64,000 nt of DNA from Aureimonas frigidaquae (GTDB lineage: Bacteria > Pseudomonadota > Alphaproteobacteria > Rhizobiales > Rhizobiaceae): assembly GCF_001463905.1 (NCBI RefSeq), contig NZ_BBWR01000017.1, positions 152,788 through 216,787 on the forward strand. The letters run 5' to 3'. Positions within the stretch are counted from its first letter, which is position 1, and every line of letters begins with the position of its first letter. The translations under genes were made by a program, and so were the position numbers. Shown here in pieces: positions 8,359 through 17,900 of this stretch. Below the pieces are notes generated by a model. It was not told where the DNA came from and did no database searches. It worked only from the letters and a program-made list of their open reading frames with translations.

Positions 8359-9663
8359 ATGATGGATCGCCCCCTGAAGCTCGGCCTTGCCGGGCTTGGT
8401 ACCGTCGGCGCATCGGTCGCGCGCATTCTGGCCGGCAGGCGGGAGCACTTCACCGACATGATCGGCCGCGCCATCACCGTCCGCGCCGTCAGCGCCCGTG
8501 ATCGCAGCCGTGACCGTGGCGTGGATCTGTCGAACGTCGAGTGGTTCGACGATCCCGTGCGGTTGGCCGCAGAGGCCGATATCGATCTTTTCGTGGAGCT
8601 GATCGGCGGAGCCGAGGGCGTGGCGCTTGCCAGCGTGACGGCCGCGCTCGAACGCGGGCTCCCGGTGGTCACCGCCAACAAGGCCCTTCTGGCCCATCAC
8701 GGCGTGGCGCTGGCCCGCCTGGCCGAGCGGCATGGCACGACGATCCTCTTCGAGGCGGCGGTGGCCGGCGGCATCCCGATCATCAAGACCATGCGGGAAT
8801 CGCTGCGTGGCAACGCGGTATCCCGCGTGTTCGGCATTCTGAACGGCACCTGCAACTACATGCTGACCCGCATGGAACACGAGGGCGTGGACTTCGACAC
8901 CGTCCTGCGCGAGGCGCAGGCGCTCGGCTATGCGGAGGCGGACCCCACCTTCGACATTGGCGGCTTCGACGCCGCCCACAAGCTCGCCATTCTGACCTCT
9001 CTCGCCTTCGGCTGCGAGATCGACCTCGACTCCATCTTTATCGAGGGGATCGAGTCCATCTCTCTGGAGGATATCCGGACGGCGTCCGATCTCGGCTACC
9101 GGATCAAGCTCCTGGCGGTGGCGCAGCGCACAGAAACGGGGATCGAGCAGCGGGTCCACCCGACCATGATTCCCGCCGACAGCGCGCTGGCGCGGGTCGA
9201 CGGCGTCACCAATGCCGTTGCGGTCGATACCGATCTTCTCGGCTCGGTCCTCCTGGCGGGCCCGGGGGCCGGCGGCGCGGCGACGGCCTCGGCCGTCCTG
9301 TCGGACATACTCGACGTGGCGGCCGGCAAGACCGTGCCCACGCTGGGCATTGCCTGCGAAAAACTGCAGCCCTATCGTCGTGCACGGATGCGGGCGCATG
9401 AGGGTGGCTACTATATCCGCCTTCAGGTGGCCGACGAGGTCGGCGCCTTCGCCGCCATCGCCCGCCGCATGGCCGACAATATGATATCGCTGGAATCCAT
9501 CGTTCAGCGCCGCAAGGACCATGAGGACGGCCCGGTCGCTCCGGTCATCCTCATCACGCACGAGACCACCGAAGCGGCCGTGCGCGAAGCGCTGGAAGCC
9601 GTGCGCCGTGACGGGCATCTGCGGGAAGAACCCCGGATGATCCGCATCGAAACGCTTGCCTGA
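8359..9663 (+). CDS. hom: Homoserine dehydrogenase
   Basis: A 434-aa NAD(P)-dependent enzyme that reduces aspartate semialdehyde to homoserine for threonine and methionine synthesis. It has the N-terminal dinucleotide fold (LGLAGLGTVGASVARIL), VTANKALLAHH, the catalytic-domain segments GGIPIIKTMRESLRGN and GILNGTCNYMLTRM, and a C-terminal ACT domain from about residue 355 (YYIRLQVADEVGAFAAI), so feedback by threonine is expected. The start has GAGG a few bases upstream; two ATGs are adjacent. glpX follows after 31 bp. Confidence 0.95.
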   Translation: MMDRPLKLGLAGLGTVGASVARILAGRREHFTDMIGRAITVRAVSARDRSRDRGVDLSNVEWFDDPVRLAAEADIDLFVELIGGAEGVALASVTAALERGLPVVTANKALLAHHGVALARLAERHGTTILFEAAVAGGIPIIKTMRESLRGNAVSRVFGILNGTCNYMLTRMEHEGVDFDTVLREAQALGYAEADPTFDIGGFDAAHKLAILTSLAFGCEIDLDSIFIEGIESISLEDIRTASDLGYRIKLLAVAQRTETGIEQRVHPTMIPADSALARVDGVTNAVAVDTDLLGSVLLAGPGAGGAATASAVLSDILDVAAGKTVPTLGIACEKLQPYRRARMRAHEGGYYIRLQVADEVGAFAAIARRMADNMISLESIVQRRKDHEDGPVAPVILITHETTEAAVREALEAVRRDGHLREEPRMIRIETLA

Positions 9664-9694
9664 GGACGCCGGAGCCGGCAGGGAGACAGGGTTC

Positions 9695-10675
9695 ATGACC
9701 GACAAGGACAATCCGCTCGACCGTGTCCTGTCCATCGAGATCGCGCGCGTTACGGAACGGGCGGCGGTCGCGGCGGCGATGTGGCGTGGCCGCGGTGACG
9801 AGAAGGCGGCCGACCAGGCCGCCGTCGATGCCATGCGGCGGGAGCTCAACCGCATGAACATCGCCGGGCGTATCGTCATCGGCGAGGGGGAGCGGGACAT
9901 GGCGCCCATGCTCTTCATCGGCGAAGAGGTCGGGCTTGGCGACGGGCCGGCCGTCGATATCGCGCTCGATCCCCTGGAAGGCACGACCATCTGCGCCAAG
10001 AACCTGCCCAACGCCATGACGGTCATCGCCGTGGCCGCCAAGGGCAGCCTCCTGAACGCGCCCGACGTCTACATGGAAAAGATCGCCATCGGCCCGGGCT
10101 ACCCGCCGGGCGTCGTCAGCCTGCGGCGCAGCGCGACCGAGAACCTGACCGCCCTGGCAGAGGCCAAGGGCGTGCCGGTGGCCCAGATCACGGCCTGCAT
10201 CCTGGACCGGCCGCGCCACGCGCAGCTCATCGAGGAAATCCGCACCCTCGGCGCGGCGATCCGGCTGATCGGTGACGGCGATGTCGCCGGGGTCATCCAC
10301 ACGACGGATTCCGAGGAGACCGGGATCGACGTGTATATGGGCATTGGCGGCGCGCCCGAAGGGGTGCTGGCCGCCGCTGCCCTGCGCTGCATGGGCGGCC
10401 AGATGGAAGGCCGCCTGCAGCTCAACACCAACGAGCGTCGTGCGCGCGCCGAACAGATGGGTGTGCAGGATCCCTATCGCATCTACACGCTGGACGACCT
10501 GGCCGGGGGCGATGTCATCTTCGCGGCGACGGGCGTCACCGACGGCAACCTGTTGAACGGCGTGCGCCTTTACGGCAACCGGATCGAAACCCATACGCTG
10601 GTGATGCGCTCCTATTCCCGGACGGTCCGCCACATCCGCGCCCGCCATTACGACAAGGAGAAGTTCGGGGTCTGA
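9695..10675 (+). CDS. glpX: Class II fructose-1,6-bisphosphatase
   Basis: A 326-aa GlpX-type phosphatase that makes fructose 6-phosphate in gluconeogenesis. Key segments: RIVIGEGERDMAPML, the metal/phosphate motif DIALDPLEGTT, MEKIAIGP, and IDVYMGIGGAPEGVLAAAALRCMGG. ATG 9695 has GGGAGACAGGG upstream and fits the family N-terminus. Its stop overlaps the recJ start (TGATG). The hom-glpX-recJ order recurs in alphaproteobacteria. Confidence 0.95.
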   Translation: MTDKDNPLDRVLSIEIARVTERAAVAAAMWRGRGDEKAADQAAVDAMRRELNRMNIAGRIVIGEGERDMAPMLFIGEEVGLGDGPAVDIALDPLEGTTICAKNLPNAMTVIAVAAKGSLLNAPDVYMEKIAIGPGYPPGVVSLRRSATENLTALAEAKGVPVAQITACILDRPRHAQLIEEIRTLGAAIRLIGDGDVAGVIHTTDSEETGIDVYMGIGGAPEGVLAAAALRCMGGQMEGRLQLNTNERRARAEQMGVQDPYRIYTLDDLAGGDVIFAATGVTDGNLLNGVRLYGNRIETHTLVMRSYSRTVRHIRARHYDKEKFGV

Positions 10676-12468
10676 TGCTGGACGTCACCGCCGAGCGCCT
10701 GTTCCTGAATGTCGAGGCATCCCTGGCGGGCCGCCGCTGGCTGCATGCGCTGGATGCCCGCTCGGAAGCCCTGGCAACTCAGATGGCCCAGGCGCACGGC
10801 CTGCCGGACCTCGTCTCCCGCGTGCTTGCCGCGCGTGGCGTGGCCCCACAGGATGCCGCACGCTTCATGGCCCCGACCATCCGGGAGCTGATGCCCGATC
10901 CGGCCAGCCTGACCGATATGGACGCGGCCAGCGCCCGCATCGCCCGCGCCGTCGCGTCGGGCGAGCGGGTGGCGATCTTCGGTGATTACGATGTGGACGG
11001 CGCGGCATCGGCCGCGCTGCTGCACCGCTATCTGCGCCACTTCGGCATCGATGCGCCGATCCGCATCCCAGACCGGCTGGCCGAAGGCTATGGGCCCAAC
11101 CCGCAAGCCATGCGCGCGCTTGCCGATGCCGGTGCCAGCCTGATCGTGACCGTGGATTGCGGCACGACGAGCCCGGATGCCATCGCGGCCGTGGCCGGCC
11201 GGGCCGATGTGGTCGTCCTCGATCATCACCAGGTCGGGGCACAGTTGCCGCCGGCCCATGCCATCGTAAACCCGAACCGGCAGGACGACCTGTCGGGGCA
11301 GGGGCATCTCTGCGCGGCCGGCGTCGTGTTCCTGACACTGGCGGCCGTATCGCGTCAGTTGCGCGCCAAGGGCCGCACCGACCTGCCGGATCTGTTGCAG
11401 GAGCTCGACCTCGCCGCGCTGGCGACGGTCTGCGACGTGGTCCCGCTCATCGGGTTCAATCGCGCGCTCGTCGTGCGGGGGCTGGACGTCCTGCGCGCCC
11501 AGCGCAATCCCGGCCTTGCGGCGCTGGCGCGTGCCGCGCGCCTGTCCGGGCCAATCTCGGCCCATCATCTGGGGTTCCTGCTCGGGCCGCGGATCAATGC
11601 GGGCGGGCGGATCGGCGATGCTGCGCTCGGCAGCCGCCTCCTGACGCTAACCGATGCCAACGATGCCGAGGATATCGCCGCGCGCCTCCACACGCTCAAC
11701 GAAGAGCGCCAGCACATGGAGCGTGCCATGCTGGACCAGGCGGAGGCCGAAGTCCTGGCCGAGATGGGCGCCGGAGACGGCCCCGCCGTCCTGGTGACGG
11801 CGCAGCCGGACTGGCACCCCGGGATCGTCGGCCTCATCGCCGCGCGGCTGAAGGAGCGCTTCAACCGCCCGGCCGTCGCCATCGCCTTCGACGGGGCCGG
11901 GCGCGGCACCGGTTCGGCGCGTTCCATCGCAGGCTTCGACATGGGCGCCTTGGTACGCGGCGCGCTCGATCGCGGCATTCTAGAAAAGGGCGGCGGTCAT
12001 TCCATGGCGGCCGGCCTGACCATTCGCCGCGATAGGCTGGGAGATTTCCGGGATTATGCGCAGGCCGCCGCGCAAGGGCGCGTTGCCGCCCTGCGTGCCG
12101 CGGACGGGCTGCGGCTCGATGGCGCGCTGAGCGCCAGGGGGTTGACGGTGGAGCTGGCGCAAACGCTGCATCAGGCCGGCCCCTACGGATCGGGCCACCC
12201 ACAACCCGTCTTCGCCCTGCCGCGGCACCGCATTGCCGGTGCGCAGCCCTTCGGCGCCGGAGGGCATGTGCGCGCGCGGCTCCAGGCGGCCGATGGCGCC
12301 AGCATTTCGGCCGTGGCCTTCCGGGCGGCCGGCACGCCGCTGGGCGAACGGTTGCTCGGCGGCGGCGACAGGCCGTTGCATCTGGCCGGCTCGGTATCGC
12401 TCGATCACTATCAGGGCCGGCCGCAAGTCTCGTTCCGCATCGTCGATGCGGCGGAAACGCTCAAATGA
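10675..12468 (+). CDS. recJ: Single-stranded-DNA-specific exonuclease RecJ
   Basis: A 597-aa DHH-superfamily 5'-3' exonuclease used in recombination and mismatch repair. The DHH core has FGDYDVDGAASA (Asp 104, 106, 108) and VVLDHHQVG. The DHHA1 domain follows with LLGPRINAGGRIGDA and GGGHSMAAGL, and a C-terminal OB-like region ends the protein. Length is normal. The start overlaps the glpX stop by one base, indicating coupled translation. Confidence 0.95.
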   Translation: MLDVTAERLFLNVEASLAGRRWLHALDARSEALATQMAQAHGLPDLVSRVLAARGVAPQDAARFMAPTIRELMPDPASLTDMDAASARIARAVASGERVAIFGDYDVDGAASAALLHRYLRHFGIDAPIRIPDRLAEGYGPNPQAMRALADAGASLIVTVDCGTTSPDAIAAVAGRADVVVLDHHQVGAQLPPAHAIVNPNRQDDLSGQGHLCAAGVVFLTLAAVSRQLRAKGRTDLPDLLQELDLAALATVCDVVPLIGFNRALVVRGLDVLRAQRNPGLAALARAARLSGPISAHHLGFLLGPRINAGGRIGDAALGSRLLTLTDANDAEDIAARLHTLNEERQHMERAMLDQAEAEVLAEMGAGDGPAVLVTAQPDWHPGIVGLIAARLKERFNRPAVAIAFDGAGRGTGSARSIAGFDMGALVRGALDRGILEKGGGHSMAAGLTIRRDRLGDFRDYAQAAAQGRVAALRAADGLRLDGALSARGLTVELAQTLHQAGPYGSGHPQPVFALPRHRIAGAQPFGAGGHVRARLQAADGASISAVAFRAAGTPLGERLLGGGDRPLHLAGSVSLDHYQGRPQVSFRIVDAAETLK

Positions 12469-12548
12469 TCGGGTCTTCGTCAACGCGCCGTTAAGGCTGC
12501 AGGCGTAGGGTCAGGCGCAGTCTTCTGGCCCCGGATGCTAAAACCAAC

Positions 12549-13193
12549 ATGCAGCGTGTCGCCCCGCGTATTCTGGCTCTGTCCATTCTTGCCTTGGTCT
12601 CCGGCTGCGCCTCGGTCAAGCAGGTCGGCATGTCCGAGCACGAATGCATGACACGCGTCATGTATTTCGAATCCAACCGCTCCAGCGAGGAGGGGATGGT
12701 GGCCGTCGGAACCGTCGTGATGAACCGGGTCAATTCCGGCAAATACCCGACGACGGTCTGTGGCGTCGTCGGACAGAAGAACCAGTTCGCGCCGGGCGTT
12801 CTGTCCAAGCCCATGGGGGCGGGCCGTGAGCTGGCGGAGGCGACGGCCCGCAAGGTCATGCGCGGGGCCCGGCATGGTGGCGTCGGCCGGAACGCCCTGT
12901 TCTTCCACACGGCGGGCTATTCCTACCCCTATAACAACATGCACTATGTCGCGATTGCAGGTGGCAACGCCTTTTACGAAAAGCGCCGCAACCCGACGCA
13001 AACGCAGGCCATGCTGCAGGAACGGCCTTTGCCCCGCTTTGCGCCGCGCACCATCGCCGCGGCAGCCGCCGCAACTGCGGCCGTGCCCGTCACCCGCGTT
13101 GCCGCCATCCCGTCGCGTGCCGCTTCGGTGCAACGCACAATGGTCGAAGCGCCCATGTCGATCGAAGATATCATCGCCGCAACAGCCCAGTAG
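12549..13193 (+). CDS. Lipoprotein cell-wall hydrolase, SleB/Hydrolase_2 family
   Basis: A 214-aa exported protein with a lipobox (LVSGC, Cys near residue 20). The SleB-type catalytic domain spans about residues 30-145: CMTRVMYFESNRSSEEGMVAVGTVVMNRV carries the likely catalytic Glu, then GVVGQKNQFAPG and ALFFHTAGYSYPYNN. The C-terminal third is Ala/Pro-rich and probably a flexible spacer. The family cleaves peptidoglycan glycan strands. It stands alone, 80 bp after recJ. Confidence 0.85.
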   Translation: MQRVAPRILALSILALVSGCASVKQVGMSEHECMTRVMYFESNRSSEEGMVAVGTVVMNRVNSGKYPTTVCGVVGQKNQFAPGVLSKPMGAGRELAEATARKVMRGARHGGVGRNALFFHTAGYSYPYNNMHYVAIAGGNAFYEKRRNPTQTQAMLQERPLPRFAPRTIAAAAAATAAVPVTRVAAIPSRAASVQRTMVEAPMSIEDIIAATAQ

Positions 13194-13318
13194 CAAGGCC
13201 TTTGCCGCCATTCCTACGGCGGAAGGCGTAGCCCGACTTGTTGCAACTGCTCATACGTGCCAAGCTCGTCCGCGTGATCGTTTCGTGATTGCCGTTCCGA
13301 CGAGGATCCAGCCCGTTC

Positions 13319-14914
13319 ATGATTGTCGATGGTCCGCCGGACCCAGCCGCGCAAGCGGATATCTGTATCGTCGGCTCGGGTCCGGTCGGCTTGTCCCTGG
13401 CGTTGCGGTGCGCAGCGCAGGGCAAGCGCGTCATGGTGATCGAGGCGGGATACGGATTCCAGACCGGGCGCACGGTGCCGGCTCCGCCGATCGAGTTCGT
13501 CAATGCCAGCCATGCCGGGCCGGATGTCGCCATGATGCGGTCGGTCGGCGGCACCTCGCACCTCTGGGGCGGGCGCTGCGTGGCCTTCGACGATATCGAT
13601 TTCCGGGAACGTCCTTACGTCCCGCATTCCGGCTGGCCGCTCGCCCATCACGCCCTGCAGCGCCATTACCCCGATGCTTTGCGGTTCCTCGGCTGCACCC
13701 CGCCAGCACATACGCAGGTCTCCATGACCGACGGCGAGCCCGTCTTGCTCGACCGGACCGAATTCTGGTCGCAGAACGGCAATGTCGCCGATGCGCATGA
13801 CGCCGCCATCCGCGGCTCCGGCAATCTCATGCTGCATACGGGCTGCCAGGCCCGCCGCGTCCTGATCGATGCAACTTCGGATGGAATCCGCGGGGTCGAG
13901 GTGGAGCATGAGGGCCGGTGCCAGGCGGCACGCGCCCATGCCTATGTCCTGGCGGCCGGCGGGCTTGAGAACACGCGGCTCCTGATGGTATCCCGGCGGC
14001 ATATGCCGCAGCTTTTCGGCGGCGAGGGCGGGCCGCTCGGCCGCTTCTACTGCGGCCATCTGACCGGGCATCTAGCCGGCATCGTCTTCGCAGACCCGCA
14101 ATTTGCCCGCCGTCTCTGGTTTCAGCGTACAAAAGGGGGCGGAATCCATCGCCAGCGCCTCGCCTGCGCTGACGCGATCCAGGAGGAGATGGCGCTTCTC
14201 AACACCGCCTTCTGGCTCGACAGCTATTCCATTTCCGATCCGACGCATGGCAGCGGCCTCCTTTCCGGCCTCTACCTCGCCCTGTCGGGAATGCGGCTCT
14301 ATCCGCGGGTCAGCCATGGGCAGGCGCCGCGCCACGAGGGCGGAACGGCGTGCCATATGGCCAATCTGCGCAACGGCTTCGACCCGCGCGCTGCAGTGGC
14401 GCTGGGGCGGCAGTTGTCCGCACGCCGCCGCGATGGGAGCGCCTTCGCACTCTTCAACCCCGCCGGACGCTACCTCCTGCGCTACCATGCCGAGCATGCG
14501 CCCAATTCGGAAAGCCGCGTCGAACTGGCCACCGAGGGGCCGGAGGCCGGGCCGGGCCTGCGTGTGGATCTGCGCTTCTCTGCGGCCGACACGGGCTCGG
14601 TGGTCCGCAGCCACGCACGTATCGATGCCTGGCTGCGGGCGAACGGTATCGGGCAGCTCGACTATCACGTGGAAGCCGGCACGCGGGACGCGTATGTGGC
14701 AGGGCAGGCCCTCGACGGATACCACCAGATCGGCCTGACCCGCATGTCCGCCGACCGATCCTGCGGTATCGTCGATGCCAACTGCCGCGTGCACGACCTC
14801 TCCAATCTCTACGTGGCGGGCAGTTCGGTCTTTCCGACGGCCGGCCAGGCCAATCCGACCCTGCCGGCGGTGGCGCTGGCGCTACGGCTGGCGGACCACC
14901 TCTCGGCTTCGTGA
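13319..14914 (+). CDS. GMC-family FAD-dependent oxidoreductase
   Basis: A 531-aa flavoprotein. The N-terminal Rossmann motif DICIVGSGPVGLSLALRCA binds FAD; RSVGGTSHLWGGRC is the second FAD contact; the C-terminal GMC_oxred_C domain has HQIGLTRM, GIVDANCRVHDLSNLYVAGSS and FPTAGQANPTLPAVALALRLADHL. Substrate class (alcohol, sugar or sterol) cannot be read. There is no signal peptide, so it is probably cytosolic. ATG 13319 is preferred to an upstream TTG at 13289. Confidence 0.85.
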   Translation: MIVDGPPDPAAQADICIVGSGPVGLSLALRCAAQGKRVMVIEAGYGFQTGRTVPAPPIEFVNASHAGPDVAMMRSVGGTSHLWGGRCVAFDDIDFRERPYVPHSGWPLAHHALQRHYPDALRFLGCTPPAHTQVSMTDGEPVLLDRTEFWSQNGNVADAHDAAIRGSGNLMLHTGCQARRVLIDATSDGIRGVEVEHEGRCQAARAHAYVLAAGGLENTRLLMVSRRHMPQLFGGEGGPLGRFYCGHLTGHLAGIVFADPQFARRLWFQRTKGGGIHRQRLACADAIQEEMALLNTAFWLDSYSISDPTHGSGLLSGLYLALSGMRLYPRVSHGQAPRHEGGTACHMANLRNGFDPRAAVALGRQLSARRRDGSAFALFNPAGRYLLRYHAEHAPNSESRVELATEGPEAGPGLRVDLRFSAADTGSVVRSHARIDAWLRANGIGQLDYHVEAGTRDAYVAGQALDGYHQIGLTRMSADRSCGIVDANCRVHDLSNLYVAGSSVFPTAGQANPTLPAVALALRLADHLSAS

Positions 14915-14977
14915 ACGGCTTCCTTGCGCGGTGATTTCGCCTTAAGCTGAGCCGCAGGCTGGGTGGGGGAAAGTGCC

Positions 14978-17900
14978 ATGGCAAAGTATCGCGAGCGGCT
15001 CCAGGCCATGCTGTGGGCGGGCGCCCTTGCCGTTTCGGTCCTGGCTGGCGCCGGCTCCGGTAACGCCGCCGAACGACGCATCGTCCCCGCGCCCGATTTT
15101 GACTATTACGGCCATGATTACGATGTCCTGCGCGATGCCGATGCCAACCTGTGCGAAACGGCCTGCCTGTCCGATACGCAATGCAAGGCCTTCACGCTGA
15201 ACGTTTCCACCGGCTGGTGCTTCCTGAAGTCCGCAGTCGGCCCCGCCCGGCAGACGCCCGGCGCCATGTCGGGCCGTATTGTGGATGCCGGCCCGGAACC
15301 CGATGCCGCCGCCATGGCCGCGCGTGAGGCCAGCCTCGATTTCCTGCCGTCGTCTTTGGTGGACGATGCACGGCGCCTGCGCCTGCAGTTGCAGGGCGAA
15401 GCGCTGGGCACGACGCAGACGCCGCAGGAGCTTTTGAGCACTGCGCGGACCGCGTCGGACGAGGCTGGCCCCGCCGCCGCCATCGAGGCCTATCGGCGCT
15501 ATCTCGGCGTGGCGCCGGGGGATGCATCCGCCTGGCGGGCACTGGCCGAGTCCGCGCTCGACGACAAGCCGGAGGACTGGGACCGCCGCAGGGCGGTCGA
15601 GGCGCTGCGTGCGCAGGCGGCCATATCGGCCTATGTCACCGCGCCGGACGATGCCGAAGCGGCCGCCGCCCTGGACCTCCTGGCCCAGGCGCAGGGAGAG
15701 GACGAGAACTGGCGGGGGGCGATCCGCACGTGGCGTGCCGCCACTGCGCTGGGTGCCGATCCGCAGATCGCCCAGAGGCTGGAGGATGCCCTGACGGATC
15801 ATGGCTTCCGCGTCACCGGGAACAGCGTCGACAACGATGCCGCCAGCCCGCGCATCTGCATGAACTTCTCGGATGAATTGTCCCCCTCTCTCATCGGATC
15901 GGACCGCGCCGGCGATTACCTGTCCGTCGATGGCGGGGATGCGCTCCCGGTGACCGCTTCGGGCCGGCAGCTCTGCGTCGACGGCGTCGAGCATGGCCGC
16001 CGCTACCGGGTCAAGGCACGGGCCGGCATTCCGTCCGCACATGGCGAGGTTCTCCGCAAGGATGCGGAAGGCATCGTCTATGTCCGCGATCGCACCGCCT
16101 CGGCCTTTTTTGCGGGCAACGCCTATGTCCTGCCGTCGGGTGGCGCCGTGTCATTGCCGGTCACCAGCGTCAATGCGGACGAGATTTCCCTGCGCCTGCT
16201 GCGCCTCGGGGACCGTCAGCTGGCCCGGTCCCTCGGCGACAACCAGTTGCTCACGCGGCTCGGCAGCTACCAGCTCGACGACATCGCCGCAAACAGCGGC
16301 GAAGAGGTGTGGACCGGCACGGTCAGCGTCGCCAACCGGCTCAACCAGGACACGGTGACGGCCATTCCGCTGGCCGATGTCCTGAAGGAGTCCAAGCCCG
16401 GCATCTATCTTCTGGCGGCGACGCCGTCCAACGGCAATGCCGCGCGCGACGAGCCGGCGCTGCAATGGTTCGTGCTGACCGATCTGGGGCTTTCGACGCT
16501 GTCGGGCGCGGACGGTTTCCATGTCACCGTCCGCTCGCTCGGGCGCGCCGACGCGCTGGCCGGCATCACGCTCCAGCTCATCGCAGCCAACAACGATATC
16601 CTGGCCACGGCCACGACCGACGCCGACGGGCACGCCACCTTCGCGCCAGGCCTCCTGGCGGGAACGGGCGGCGACCGACCTGCGCTCCTGACCGCCGAGC
16701 GCGGCGGGTCAGAGCCCGATTTCGTGTTCCTGGACCTGACGACATCCGGCTTCGACCTGTCCGATCGCGGCGTGGCCGGCCGGGCGCCGGCCGATGCGCT
16801 GGATGTCTTCCTGACGCCGGAACGGGGCATCTACCGCCCCGGTGAAACGATCCACCTGACGGCCCTTGTGCGCGATGCAGACGCCAGGGCCGTCGACGGC
16901 GCGGTGCTGACCATGATCGTCCGGCGGCCCGATGGCGTGGAATATCTGCGCAGGGTCGTGTCCCCGCGCGATGCCGGTGGCACGGCGCAGGATGTGGACC
17001 TGCCGGCCGGCGCCATGCGCGGAAGCTGGCATGTGGCCCTCCATATCGATCCCGAGAGGCCGGCCCTGGCCTCGACCGACGTGCAGGTGCAGGACTTCGA
17101 ACCGCAGAAGATCGCCTTCGATGTCGATCCCGTTGCACAGTTCGATCCCTCCGCGCCGCCGGACGTGTCGCTGAAAGCGCGTTACCTGTTCGGGGCGCCG
17201 GCTGCCGGCCTTGCCGTCGAGGGCGAAGTCGTCCTGTCGGCCGCGCAGTCCCTTGCCGCCCGGCCCGGTTACGTCTTCGGGCTCTCCGACGAGGAGGTCA
17301 CCCCCTTGCGCGTGCCCTTCGAAGGAACGCAAACGGATGCCGAGGGGGTGGCCGGCATCGGGCTGTCCCCCTTCGAGCCCCCGGCGACCACCCGCCCGGT
17401 CAGCGCGGAATTGATCGTGCGGGTGCTGGATTCCGGCGGCCGGCCCGTCGAACGGCGCCAGACCGTGCCGGTCGCGGCCGAGGGCACGCGGATCGGCATT
17501 CGGCCCGATTTCGACGGCGAGGTGCCGGAGGGCGGCACGGCCGGCTTCTCGGTCATCGCCCTGGGGGCGGCCGACGCCACGCTCCCGCAGACGGGGCTGC
17601 GCTGGGTGCTCAACCGCATCGATACCGAGTTCCAGTGGTACCAGTCCGGCGGGCAGTGGAATTACGAGCCCATCCGTCGCAGCGAACGCGTTGCCGATGG
17701 CATGCTGGACCTTCCGGCCGATGGATCGGGCAAGATTTCCGCGCCGGTCGGCTGGGGGCGTTACGAGCTTCTGGTTTCGGGCGAAGGGGTGATCCCCGCC
17801 AGCATCGGCTTCGATGCCGGATGGTACGTCGCGGCGACGGCCGCCGACACGCCCGAGATTGCCGAGGTCAGCCTGGACAAGCCGCGCTATGCGGTGGGCG

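Noticed and set aside
8302..10041. Long minus-strand frame across hom and glpX
   Set aside because: Covers two well-supported genes on the other strand and shows only shadow composition.
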